Assembly (NCBI GenBank): GCA_039794405.1
Contig: JBDIVL010000050.1
Span: 1 to 30,823, forward strand
Length of the DNA stretch: 30,823 nt
From: JBDIVL01 sp039794405
Lineage (GTDB): Bacteria > Planctomycetota > Brocadiia > Brocadiales > Brocadiaceae
Reading direction: 5' to 3'
The notes under the pieces were generated by a model. That model was not told the DNA's origin, ran no database searches, and was given only the letters and a program-made list of their open reading frames with translations. Shown here piece after piece: positions 17,011 through 24,156 of the stretch. Each line of letters begins with the position of its first letter. The stretch's first letter is position 1. Both the position numbers and the translations under genes were made by a program.

Positions 17011-17589
17011 TTATTCCAGATTAGAATGTCTTTTATCCATATCATTTTCAGAACTGTTCAATCTCGTTACAAGCGAGAGAATAATTCCATCTAAATACAC
17101 AAGGCATGCTTGTTCGAAAAGTGTACTGCGGAATTGGATTGATCCGTCGTTCTTATAATTTGTGCTCACTTCCTGGACAGGCAGTTCGATAACAACATCT
17201 GCCTGTCTCGCCAGTGGAGAATTTTTGTGAGAGGTTACAGCCACCAGAGTGGAACGTGATTTTTTAGCCAATCCTGCAATATAACAGGTAATATGGGTAC
17301 TGCCGGAACTGCTGCAGGCTATCAACAAATCTCCTTCATCAATATTTGGAGTAGTAGCATCTCCAACGCAGTAGGCATTTAAACCAATGTGGGTAAGTCT
17401 CATGGCAAAGGTGCGTGATACAAGGCCTGATCTTCCCTGGCCTGTAACAAAGATATTCTTTGCGCTGAGAAGAGACGAAATAAACCGCTCATAAGCTTTC
17501 TCTTCGATCTTTTCAAGTACTGAATGAATTTCATCTAAGATAATTTGTGTAGTTGTTTTAATACCTATAAAGTTATTCCCAATTTTCAA
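17011..17589 (-). CDS. hxlB: SIS-domain sugar isomerase, 6-phospho-3-hexuloisomerase-like
   Basis: A 192-residue single SIS-domain protein, the size of HxlB. HxlB converts 6-phospho-3-hexulose to fructose 6-phosphate in the ribulose monophosphate pathway. Sugar-phosphate-binding motifs are FVTGQGRSGLVSRTFAMRL (residues about 48-64) and CSSSGST (about 92-98), followed by STLVAVTSHKNSPLARQAD, all in the HxlB pattern. The start is TTG (17589-17587) with GAGGAAAG just upstream; no ATG fits. The partner hexulose-phosphate synthase HxlA is not in the window, so the physiological role may be RuMP or another sugar-phosphate isomerisation. It is the only minus-strand gene in the first 24 kb, and it converges with the two secreted-protein genes. 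Confidence 0.85.
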   Translation of the reverse strand: MKIGNNFIGIKTTTQIILDEIHSVLEKIEEKAYERFISSLLSAKNIFVTGQGRSGLVSRTFAMRLTHIGLNAYCVGDATTPNIDEGDLLIACSSSGSTHITCYIAGLAKKSRSTLVAVTSHKNSPLARQADVVIELPVQEVSTNYKNDGSIQFRSTLFEQACLVYLDGIILSLVTRLNSSENDMDKRHSNLE

Positions 17590-17651
17590 TTTGGCTTTCC
17601 TCTTATAGTATTACTCTGTAAAAATTTCTTTTTTCTGCTATCTATAAATCT

Positions 17652-17748
17652 ATCCTTGATTATGGAGTAATGAAACAATGGAGTATTGGAGTTTCTTTCA
17701 CTACAATACTCCGTTCCTTCGCCGCTCCATTACTCAATAATTAAGGAT
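17652..17748. repeat. 97-base MITE-like palindrome
   Basis: The first 21 bases (17652-17672, ATCCTTGATTATGGAGTAAT plus G) match the complement of the last 21 (17728-17748) at 19 positions. Inner arms GGAGTATTG and CAATACTCC also pair. The whole segment could fold as one long hairpin. Words such as TGGAGTAATG and GGAGTATTGG are typical of small dispersed elements. Confidence 0.6.
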
Positions 17749-17943
17749 CTTGATCGCGGTTATGCTGTGCTAGGAATTCGTTAGAATACTTGTAGTTAGA
17801 TTCTATCATGGCATGTATGATATTTCAAGCGGGCATATCGATTCATTTATTTTTATTGCTCTCTTCCCGAATGTGTGTTAGAATTTTATCCACTTAAAAA
17901 TTGTAGCCGTACGGAAAAAAAATTCATTCTCCTCTCTATTTGC

Positions 17944-17949
17944 AAGGAG
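17944..17949 (+). promoter_or_regulatory. Ribosome binding site fixing the yggT start
   Basis: AAGGAG ends eight bases before ATG 17958 and falls inside any longer frame opening at TTG 17940, so the shorter start is correct. Confidence 0.7.
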
Positions 17950-17957
17950 CCTTTTAC

Positions 17958-18200
17958 ATGGGACACCTTTTAGTCAAGCTTATTAGCCTTTATGAAATTG
18001 CACTCATTATCAGAATTGTACTTTCATGGATACCGCACAACCCCTATAATCAGGCCGTACGTTTTCTTTACAAAATTACCGATCCTGTGTTAAACCCCGT
18101 ACGTAAGTTTATTCCGCCTTTCCGGGGTATAGACTTTTCTCCGGTGCTGGTATTTATTGGCTGCGGCATTCTCAAGCGGATCGTAGCGGGAATATTCTAA
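17958..18200 (+). CDS. YggT family membrane protein
   Basis: An 80-residue integral membrane protein with two hydrophobic segments: VKLISLYEIALIIRIVLSWI near the start and SPVLVFIGCGILKRIVAGIF at the end. Between them is the family signature: RIVLSWIPHNPYNQAVRFLY, then KITDPVLNPVRKFIPPFRGI. YggT proteins are small inner membrane proteins, often near division or YggS genes and implicated in osmotic or envelope functions. Their exact activity is not settled. The ATG at 17958 is chosen on the AAGGAG site. Length is one repeat unit; many relatives carry two. The gene stands alone here, not with division genes. Confidence 0.85.
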   Translation: MGHLLVKLISLYEIALIIRIVLSWIPHNPYNQAVRFLYKITDPVLNPVRKFIPPFRGIDFSPVLVFIGCGILKRIVAGIF

Positions 18201-18502
18201 TTTTGCACCAGTGCATGAATATTTTCAACCTGGAAAATCCCTACAGAAAAATACCCCGTGCATGAAGGTTGTAAGCCATTTCCTGTCAAACTGTCTCTGC
18301 CAGTTTTTTGTTCGAGGTCCAAGCCAGCATAGTTATAATGAACGCATTATTTTATAGTATTACCGTGTCCCCCTTTTCGTATGCTTTTTGAAATATTTTC
18401 TAAAAGATCCGAAATTTCAAAAACCAAATGACAAAGAAACTCCAATCACCCAATCTCATTTCGGATTTTAAAATTTGATATGTATGAAGTAGCCCCTGAA
18501 AA
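18201..18502. repeat. 302-base spacer with inverted repeat ATCCGAAAT / ATTTCGGAT
   Basis: ATCCGAAAT (18407-18415) pairs with ATTTCGGAT (18458-18466). A related word occurs in the palindrome at 23647-23725. TATAGTATTAC lies at 18353-18363 and might contain a -10 box for the downstream gene. No gene seen. Confidence 0.45.
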
Positions 18503-19783
18503 ATGCCTATGGTAAATACACCCAAAAAGATCGTGATAATGGATGTAGATGGAGTCTTGTTTAGAGGCCAGTTTTTTTTGCATTTGGCACGTTATCTGGG
18601 GGTGTTGATATGTATTCGAACGGCACTGTTATGTTTCCTTTTCAATCTGAATAAAATATCTATTGAGGAGTTGCTAACAAGGGTATATGCTCGTTTTAAA
18701 GGTGTTACTCTTGAAGAGGCAAAAAAGATTTACCAGGATATCCCCGTGATAAAACACGCAAGGGAAACAATTGAAACCTTACGGGACCATGGGTATTATG
18801 TCGTTCTCATGAGCAGCGGAGTGCCTGATATTTTTGTAAAAGACCTTGCTACCCGGATATCGGCAAATAGTGGTTATGGTATAGAAATTGGTATCCGTAA
18901 CAATCGATTAACAGGTGAAGTATATGGACTCCTCTCGAACCCCAATGGTAAAAAGGATCTTACTGAAGAAATATTAAGCAAAAACAACCTCACCTGGCAA
19001 AATACTATCGTACTCGTAGATGATCGCAATAATCTCGATATCATGAATAGAGCGAGTATCAATATTGGTGTCAATGCCCATTACGCTGTTCGCCGGCGTG
19101 CAAATTATCTTATTGACAGCAAAGATCTCGCAGAAGTGCTGGATATTTTGGATATTGTAGATGCCGGTACGTATAAAACATTATTTGCAGGTATGCGCAA
19201 GCAACTTACACATTCCTGGCATCAGGAAATGAGAAGAAAGCTTGTGCATATTCTTATTGCATGTGTACCGATATTCTCGGGCCTGATTTATCATACAACA
19301 CTTACCGTACTTTTTGCTACACTGATTATGTATTCAATTTCAGAATGCCTGAGGATCAATGGATACTCATTTCCTATTATAGGAAAAATTACAAAATCCA
19401 GCCTCCGCAAGGTGGAAGAACGGGGTTTTGCACTTGGACCTGTAACCCTTATCTCGGGTGCAATGTTGTCTTTACTTTTTTTTCCTGCAGTTATCGCAAA
19501 TACCGTTATCTGGATTGCAGCGTTTGCAGATACGGCCGCTACATTAATCGGGAGAAGCCTGGGTAGTCACCGTCTCCCTTATAATAAGAAAAAAAGTTTC
19601 GAGGGTACACTTGCTGCCTGGATTGTGGCTTTCTTTTGTGGTTGTATTTACTTACCGGTATTTCCTGCTTTACTTGTAGCGTTCTTTTCCAGTATTATTG
19701 AGTCAATGCCACTCAGGTCTCTCGATAACCTTCTCATGCCAGTTGGTGCGGGAATTTTCTTGGTGTGTCTTGGATATTCCTAA
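18503..19783 (+). CDS. HAD phosphatase fused to a dolichol/phytol-kinase-like membrane domain
   Basis: A 426-residue fusion. Residues about 8-220 form a SerB-like HAD hydrolase: motif I VIMDVDGVLF (Asp14, Asp16), motif II VVLMSSG, a lysine region NGKKDLTEEIL, and motif IV IVLVDDRNNLDIM. Residues about 240-426 form a multi-helix membrane domain: EMRRKLVHILIACVPIFSGL, then WIAAFADTAATLIGRSLGSH and LPYNKKKSFEGTLAAW. That signature is found in SEC59/dolichol kinase, phytol kinase VTE5 and CDP-diglyceride-synthase-like proteins, which use CTP to phosphorylate polyprenols. The fusion suggests a membrane-tethered enzyme in lipid or isoprenoid phosphate turnover. The stop overlaps the ruvX start (TAATG, 19781-19785). 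The ribosome site is weak; Met3 is an alternative start. Confidence 0.85.
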   Translation: MPMVNTPKKIVIMDVDGVLFRGQFFLHLARYLGVLICIRTALLCFLFNLNKISIEELLTRVYARFKGVTLEEAKKIYQDIPVIKHARETIETLRDHGYYVVLMSSGVPDIFVKDLATRISANSGYGIEIGIRNNRLTGEVYGLLSNPNGKKDLTEEILSKNNLTWQNTIVLVDDRNNLDIMNRASINIGVNAHYAVRRRANYLIDSKDLAEVLDILDIVDAGTYKTLFAGMRKQLTHSWHQEMRRKLVHILIACVPIFSGLIYHTTLTVLFATLIMYSISECLRINGYSFPIIGKITKSSLRKVEERGFALGPVTLISGAMLSLLFFPAVIANTVIWIAAFADTAATLIGRSLGSHRLPYNKKKSFEGTLAAWIVAFFCGCIYLPVFPALLVAFFSSIIESMPLRSLDNLLMPVGAGIFLVCLGYS

Positions 19784-20205
19784 TGCGTATTCTTGGTATT
19801 GATTATGGTGAAAAAAGAATAGGTATTGCAATCAGCGATCCGCTCAATATTACAGCACAGGGATTAATGACTATAGAACGCACCCGTATCGAAGAGGATA
19901 TACAAAAGATAGTAAATATTATCCACGAGAAGGAAGCCGGAGAGATTGTTATCGGTTTGCCAAAGCGCATGGATAACACCCTGGGAGAGAAGGCCTTCGC
20001 TGTTTTATCATTTATTGATTTTTTAAAGAAACAAACCCATATCCCCATCCATACGATTGATGAACGACTCAGCACCGTTAGGGCAAACAGGGCCATGTTA
20101 GAAGGGGATCTTTCCCGGAAAAAACGAAAAAAACGGGTCGATGTAATTGCTGCTCAGTTAATATTACAGAGTTATTTGGATATGGTTAAAAGAGAAGGGG
20201 ACTAA
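19783..20205 (+). CDS. ruvX: Putative pre-16S rRNA nuclease / Holliday junction resolvase family, YqgF
   Basis: A 140-residue RNase H-fold protein. It starts at ATG 19783, overlapping the preceding stop by TAATG, giving MRILGIDYGEKRIGIAISDP, the family opening with the first catalytic Asp. Further conserved pieces are EIVIGLPKRMD, HTIDERLSTVRA and VDVIAAQLILQSYL with the C-terminal Asp. Length matches E. coli YqgF (138). The family was first proposed as a Holliday junction resolvase and in E. coli is linked to 16S rRNA 5' end maturation. It is translationally coupled to the HAD-fusion gene, an unrelated function. Confidence 0.95.
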   Translation: MRILGIDYGEKRIGIAISDPLNITAQGLMTIERTRIEEDIQKIVNIIHEKEAGEIVIGLPKRMDNTLGEKAFAVLSFIDFLKKQTHIPIHTIDERLSTVRANRAMLEGDLSRKKRKKRVDVIAAQLILQSYLDMVKREGD

Positions 20206-20260
20206 TAAAACCTGGTATGGCGTAGCCGCACCGCAACCGAACGAAAAGTTGTAAGTTACA

Positions 20261-20318
20261 GCATTCAGCAATCAGCCATCAGGACGAAACTGCAGGCTGA
20301 CCGCTGATAGCTGAATAC
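20261..20318. repeat. 58-base imperfect palindrome of the CAGCTATCAGC family
   Basis: GCATTCAGCAATCAGCCATC at the left pairs with GACCGCTGATAGCTGAATAC at the right with a few mismatches. The same words occur at 11372-11418. The word GTAATACTATA (20356-20366), the complement of TATAGTATTAC, follows in the same spacer. Confidence 0.55.
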
Positions 20319-20446
20319 TCACAAAAAACATACATAAATAAAGAAGTTTTACGCGGTAATACTATAGAGCCAATGGTTTGTGGCTATCCAAAAAACTTTT
20401 GCAATGCCAGGTAGAATTTATTGTCAATAAAGGTAGTATGGTTTAA

Positions 20447-21679
20447 ATGAATAATACCGTTTATAGAAAACCAGAACTTGTTGCACCAGCGGGAGATATT
20501 GAGAAGCTCAGAACGGCGATTGAATATGGTGCGGATGCAGTGTATGTGGGCGGAGAAGGTTTTAATTTGCGTATGGGTGCCACCAATATGACCTTACAGG
20601 AAATAAAAGAAGCCACAGCCTTCGTTCATGAGCGAAGTAAGAAAATATATCTTACCTTAAACATCTTCGCGCGCAATTACCACATTCGTGGTATACGTTC
20701 TTATCTGGAAAAACTTGCTGAAATCCCATTAGATGCTGTAATTGTTTCAGATCCAGGTATTTTCCTGACCGTTAAGGAAATTGCGCCACATATTCCTATC
20801 CATCTGAGTACACAGGCCAACACTACTAATGAGAAATCTCTTGAATTCTGGCATCAGCATGGTATTAAGAGGACTGTGCTTGCCAGGGAATTGACTTTAG
20901 GAGAGATTAAAGAAATCACCAGCAATTCCCGGATAGAGACGGAGGTATTTGTGCATGGCGCTATGTGTATGTCATACTCCGGACGTTGTCTCCTCAGTAG
21001 TTTTCTCAGCAACCGTCATGCAAATCTTGGCGATTGTTCTCATTCGTGCCGGTGGCAATATGTCCTGAAAGAAGAAAAACGGCCACATGAGGCATATCCC
21101 GTTGGAGAAGATGAGATTGGTACCTTTATCCTGAGTTCCAAAGACCTTTGTATGATCCAGCATATTCCGGAGTTGGTCCGTGCAGGTGTTACCGCATGGA
21201 AAATAGAGGGACGTATGAAAAGTCAGTATTATGTCGCCGTGGTTACAAGGATATACAGAGAGGCATTGGACCGTTATCTTGCCAACCCTCACGAATATGT
21301 ATATGATCCAAAATGGTTGTCGGAACTTGAAAAAGTCAGCCATAGAGAGTATGGAACGGGATTCTTTTTCGGGAACCAGGGATATAACAGCCAAACAACA
21401 CATCCCGGAAATTTTTATATAAAGGAATATGATTATCTTGGCACAATTCATAATGTTTTTTCTGATAATCTCGCGGAGGTTTTTCTAAAAAACAGAATTT
21501 TGAATAACACTTCTGTAGAAATCATGGGAAAGCGTTTGAGTGAAGATTTTAGCCAGGTATTGCTAGACATCAGAAACGAGTATCATGAGCCTATAGAAGA
21601 AGCCCATGCGGGACAAAAAGTACTCGTGAAGGTCTCACGGCCTGTACAGAAATATTTCATGCTGAGAAAATGCGGGTGA
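20447..21679 (+). CDS. trhP: U32 family protein, TrhP-like tRNA hydroxylation factor
   Basis: A 410-residue U32 'peptidase' family protein closely patterned on E. coli YegQ/TrhP. TrhP is needed for prephenate-dependent hydroxylation of uridine 34 in certain tRNAs. It opens with PELVAPAGDIEKLRTAIEYG and ADAVYVGG. The family signature EVFVHGAMCMSYSGRCLLSS (about residues 166-185) is followed by NLGDCSHSCRW, giving four cysteines that likely bind an iron-sulfur cluster. Later come LSSKDLCMIQHIPEL and TAWKIEGRMKSQYYVAVVTR. TrhP of E. coli is 453 residues, so this one is slightly short but covers the core and a C-terminal beta domain. It heads a tight four-gene run ending at 23632. Confidence 0.88.
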   Translation: MNNTVYRKPELVAPAGDIEKLRTAIEYGADAVYVGGEGFNLRMGATNMTLQEIKEATAFVHERSKKIYLTLNIFARNYHIRGIRSYLEKLAEIPLDAVIVSDPGIFLTVKEIAPHIPIHLSTQANTTNEKSLEFWHQHGIKRTVLARELTLGEIKEITSNSRIETEVFVHGAMCMSYSGRCLLSSFLSNRHANLGDCSHSCRWQYVLKEEKRPHEAYPVGEDEIGTFILSSKDLCMIQHIPELVRAGVTAWKIEGRMKSQYYVAVVTRIYREALDRYLANPHEYVYDPKWLSELEKVSHREYGTGFFFGNQGYNSQTTHPGNFYIKEYDYLGTIHNVFSDNLAEVFLKNRILNNTSVEIMGKRLSEDFSQVLLDIRNEYHEPIEEAHAGQKVLVKVSRPVQKYFMLRKCG

Positions 21680-21686
21680 AAGAGAA

Positions 21687-21944
21687 ATGTGGATGAGAAA
21701 AATTGGGAAGAATATGGTAGGGGTGAGCCTTATACTTATGGGCTGTGTGATGCTTGTTGTGCCGGGTCCGGGTTTATTGACACTCCTAACGGGACTTTAT
21801 ATTACGGATTTTCCAGGCAAGGCTTCTCTTGTGGGTAAGATAAAGAGATCGAAATTTTACCATCGTTATGCAACAAATATTGAATCGAAATTAAGCTCTG
21901 GTAAAATAAAACTAAAATCAATGTTTAAAAGAAAGATCAAATAA
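21687..21944 (+). CDS. PGPGW-type small membrane protein
   Basis: An 85-residue membrane protein with one or two hydrophobic segments (KNMVGVSLILMGCVMLVVPG and LLTLLTGLYITDF). VVPGPGLLTLLTGLYITDFP corresponds to the PGPGW family motif, with Leu in place of the usual Trp. The C-terminus is very basic (KIKLKSMFKRKIK) and probably cytoplasmic. The gene starts seven bases after the trhP-like stop and its own stop abuts the next ATG, so it belongs to the same transcript. GAAAGAG upstream could serve ATG 21687 or 21693. Function is unknown for the family. Confidence 0.75.
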   Translation: MWMRKIGKNMVGVSLILMGCVMLVVPGPGLLTLLTGLYITDFPGKASLVGKIKRSKFYHRYATNIESKLSSGKIKLKSMFKRKIK

Positions 21945-22973
21945 ATGAGCATGAAAACGAATATTCTTGTTTTACTTGTTATTTTTGTAGCAGGTTGCAG
22001 TTCTTCCCAGTATTTGAAGAAGCTGTCGCCCTTCAAGAAGGAAGAAGTCTCCCTTGAACCCAAAAAAGGTGTGCAGCCTTCTCCGGGAGAGAAAAGTGAA
22101 GAAATATTTGTATGTGCAGGTGATATTGATGTTACCTATAAAACGTTAGGCATTGTTAATCTTGGAGAATTCGGTTATTCAGGTCATGATATTCTGGCCT
22201 ATAAAATCAAAGAAAAGGCCTCTGCCGTGGGCGCTCAGGCAGTAATTAATGTCCAGTATGATACCGGTGCCTCAAAATCATGGAAAGGATACGGAGAATT
22301 AGGAGGTACAGATTATGGTGTCAAATATACTTCGTGGTGTAAGGGAACAGCGATTGTGTTTATAGAATCCCATGACCCTATAGGGCTTCTTACAGGTAAC
22401 ATTACCAAACAAAACAGGGAATGGTTTGGATTAAAAAAACAACAAACGGGTGCGATCGTCGTAAATATTATGCCCGAAAGCATTGCGGCAAATGCAGGAG
22501 TTAAGGTAGAAGATATTATTACAGCATGGAATGATGAAAAGATTGAAAATAAAAACCATCTCAGACAAATGATGGAAAAAAATGCCGGAAAAGAGGCCAA
22601 ACTAACCTTGCTTCGCTCAAGGGAAATCAAAATGGTAACCTTATCTGTACCTCAATTTGAGCGCAGTCGTGTCGCTTCCTCTGCGTACAGGCCGTCTTCC
22701 GGGGAACAAATATCCGCCACCGAAAAGAAAGGGACCTCATTAAACGGGCGGGGTCCCGATGGTTCCGATATTCATAATGAGGTCGGTGACCTTTACCTGA
22801 GAAAAGGGATGTATGATGAAGCAATAGAAGAATACAGAAAGGCTGTTGAAGCAGACCCAAACAACGCCATAGCTCATTTTAACCTAAGTATTGTATATGG
22901 TAAAAAAGGTATGAAGGAAGAATCAGATGAGGAGTTTGCGACATACAAAAGATTAAGGCCAAAGAGGAAATAA
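21945..22973 (+). CDS. Lipoprotein with PDZ domain and TPR repeats
   Basis: A 342-residue exported lipoprotein: signal segment MSMKTNILVLLVIFVAGCSS with lipobox VAGC, lipidated at Cys18. Residues about 55-140 hold a YbjQ-like stretch (DVTYKTLGIVNLGEFGYSGH, then SAVGAQAVINVQYDTGASK). A PDZ domain covers about 160-235 (TGAIVVNIMPESIAANAGVK and VEDIITAWNDEKIENKNHLR). A Pro/Ser-rich linker leads to C-terminal TPR units (GDLYLRKGMYDEAIEEYRKA; AIAHFNLSIVYGKKGMKEES). ATG directly follows the previous stop, and the Shine-Dalgarno lies in that gene. It is likely an envelope scaffold or chaperone-like protein; no catalytic residues are visible. Confidence 0.82.
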   Translation: MSMKTNILVLLVIFVAGCSSSQYLKKLSPFKKEEVSLEPKKGVQPSPGEKSEEIFVCAGDIDVTYKTLGIVNLGEFGYSGHDILAYKIKEKASAVGAQAVINVQYDTGASKSWKGYGELGGTDYGVKYTSWCKGTAIVFIESHDPIGLLTGNITKQNREWFGLKKQQTGAIVVNIMPESIAANAGVKVEDIITAWNDEKIENKNHLRQMMEKNAGKEAKLTLLRSREIKMVTLSVPQFERSRVASSAYRPSSGEQISATEKKGTSLNGRGPDGSDIHNEVGDLYLRKGMYDEAIEEYRKAVEADPNNAIAHFNLSIVYGKKGMKEESDEEFATYKRLRPKRK

Positions 22974-22975
22974 TT

Positions 22976-23632
22976 ATTATCATTATAAAATATCTCTTCG
23001 TAACATTCATTCTCGGTTTTTTTCTCCTGCAACCACTGTCCGCCGCTGAATTACTTAAGAATGGAGATTTTGAATCAGGAGACGTTACAGGCTGGAAATA
23101 TTGGGAAACGTATCCATGGGATGGTGATGGCGCCCCTGTAGAATCGCCAGCCCATGCATCCATTGCAGTGTTTGGCACCGTAGCCACTTTTGCAGTTCAT
23201 GCCACAAGCGGTTCTTTTGCTGTGGCACAGCAAGTTAATTCCGGAACGGCAAGAGGGGGGCTTTATCAGGAAGTGCGGGTAATTACAAATACTCCTTATA
23301 CCTTAACGGGTCATATGGCGTTTTACGGAGATGATATCGGTGATGTAACTATTGTGGGGATTCTCGACGGTACATGGAATCCAGCACAGGCCTTTACCGC
23401 TGTAAACAGAAATTATATTGGTGGAAATACCCACGTATCGTGGGTTGAATTCTCTCTTACCGTTATTCCTTCTAAAGATATAGTCACTGTCTTTACTGAA
23501 ACACGACAGGACTGGGTACATGGAAATGTGACAGGGTGGTACGATAATCTCAGCCTGCAGCCAGCTTCAGAACTCACAAGGTTTCCACAACGCGATAAGG
23601 ATGATTTAATGCGCAAAGATAAAGGGCATTAA
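22976..23632 (+). CDS. Secreted CBM-like beta-sandwich protein with a non-standard start codon
   Basis: About 218 residues. The mature part begins ELLKNGDFESGDVTGWKYWE, the opening of carbohydrate-binding-module-like (CBM4/9 type) jelly rolls, and ends with TGWYDNLSLQPAS, the closing strand of that fold. The reading frame extends well upstream of the first ATG (23168) through a good signal peptide (KYLFVTFILGFFLLQPLSAA). Yet between the in-frame stop at 22928 and that peptide there is no ATG, GTG or TTG. GAGG (22964-22967) sits eight bases before ATT 22976, which I take as the start; ATC 22979 or ATT 22982 are alternatives. It begins two bases after the lipoprotein stop, so it is the last gene of the run. 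A decayed start is the alternative. Confidence 0.7.
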   Translation: MIIIKYLFVTFILGFFLLQPLSAAELLKNGDFESGDVTGWKYWETYPWDGDGAPVESPAHASIAVFGTVATFAVHATSGSFAVAQQVNSGTARGGLYQEVRVITNTPYTLTGHMAFYGDDIGDVTIVGILDGTWNPAQAFTAVNRNYIGGNTHVSWVEFSLTVIPSKDIVTVFTETRQDWVHGNVTGWYDNLSLQPASELTRFPQRDKDDLMRKDKGH

Positions 23633-23646
23633 AAACTTTATAATTC

Positions 23647-23736
23647 CGAAATCCGAAACAAATCCTAAAACTTAAATGTCCGAAACACTTTGAATTTCGT
23701 TCATATAAATTTGTTTCGGATTTCGTGTTTCGGACT
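23647..23736. repeat. Palindrome with perfect 17-base arms (TTTCGGATT family)
   Basis: CGAAATCCGAAACAAAT (23647-23663) is the exact complement of ATTTGTTTCGGATTTCG (23709-23725). GTCCGAAACAC and GTGTTTCGGAC add an interleaved pair ending at about 23736. The ATCCGAAA word is shared with the spacer at 18407. Confidence 0.65.
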
Positions 23737-23783
23737 TTATCCCTTCCGATCCATTCTGGTTAGGAATTTCAAACCGGTGTGAT

Positions 23784-23809
23784 GTTTCGGTGTGTCCGCA
23801 CACCGAAAC
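23784..23809. repeat. Hairpin: 11-base arms, TCCG loop
   Basis: GTTTCGGTGTG-TCCG-CACACCGAAAC, perfect pairing. Confidence 0.75.
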
Positions 23810-23827
23810 CTGTGTTGGTACTGATTT

Positions 23828-23853
23828 GTTTCGGTGAGAGGACTCACCGAAAC
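23828..23853. repeat. Hairpin: 11-base arms, AGGA loop
   Basis: GTTTCGGTGAG-AGGA-CTCACCGAAAC, perfect pairing. It differs from the hairpin 18 bases earlier by one paired arm position and by its loop; on the other strand the loop reads TCCT. Confidence 0.75.
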
Positions 23854-23937
23854 ATCGTGAATTCTCCCCTTTCTTAACTCATTTCTACCCACAAGTCAGG
23901 GGATTTGAGGTTTTGCGACAACGTCCAGGCCAGGTGG

Positions 23938-23961
23938 CACGGACAAACTGGTTTGTCCGTG
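23938..23961. repeat. Hairpin: perfect 11-base arms, TG centre
   Basis: CACGGACAAAC-TG-GTTTGTCCGTG, a 24-base perfect inverted repeat. Confidence 0.75.
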
Positions 23962-23972
23962 TCCCCAAAGTT

Positions 23973-23996
23973 GGTTCAATTGTCCGCGATTGAACC
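23973..23996. repeat. Hairpin: 10-base arms, TCCG loop
   Basis: GGTTCAATTG-TCCG-CGATTGAACC pairs with one T-C apposition near the loop. The arm word GGTTCAAT recurs at 24064. Confidence 0.7.
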
Positions 23997-24006
23997 GAAA
24001 CGTTTT

Positions 24007-24023
24007 GGCATGTCTCCCATGCC
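24007..24023. repeat. Hairpin: six-base arms
   Basis: GGCATG-TCTCC-CATGCC. Confidence 0.6.
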
Positions 24024-24063
24024 TGATACTAATAAAAACATATAGGCCAATGCCGAAATATGT

Positions 24064-24086
24064 GGTTCAATCTACAAGATTGAGCC
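24064..24086. repeat. Hairpin: nine- to ten-base arms
   Basis: GGTTCAATCT-ACA-AGATTGAGCC, one T-G apposition. Confidence 0.65.
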
Positions 24087-24091
24087 AACCC

Positions 24092-24120
24092 TGAGTTCGC
24101 CAAAGGCGATAAGTTCATGT
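24092..24120. repeat. Dispersed repeat TGAGTTCGCCAAAGGCGATA, copy 2
   Basis: Near-identical to 15349-15377. The centre forms TCGCC-AAA-GGCGA. Confidence 0.6.
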
Positions 24121-24156
24121 ATAGGATTTCAAAGTTTTTCGTAATACCATATAACA

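Larger units (their letters stand above)
17590..17957. other. 368-base divergent spacer between hxlB and yggT
   Basis: Contains the 97-base palindromic element at 17652-17748 and the word TATAGTATTAC (17604-17614), which recurs at three other spacers. Promoters for both flanking genes should lie here, but I could not place them with confidence. Confidence 0.5.

Noticed and set aside
16925..17158. 77-codon plus-strand frame overlapping hxlB
   Set aside because: Largely antisense to the convincing hxlB gene and without a ribosome site.
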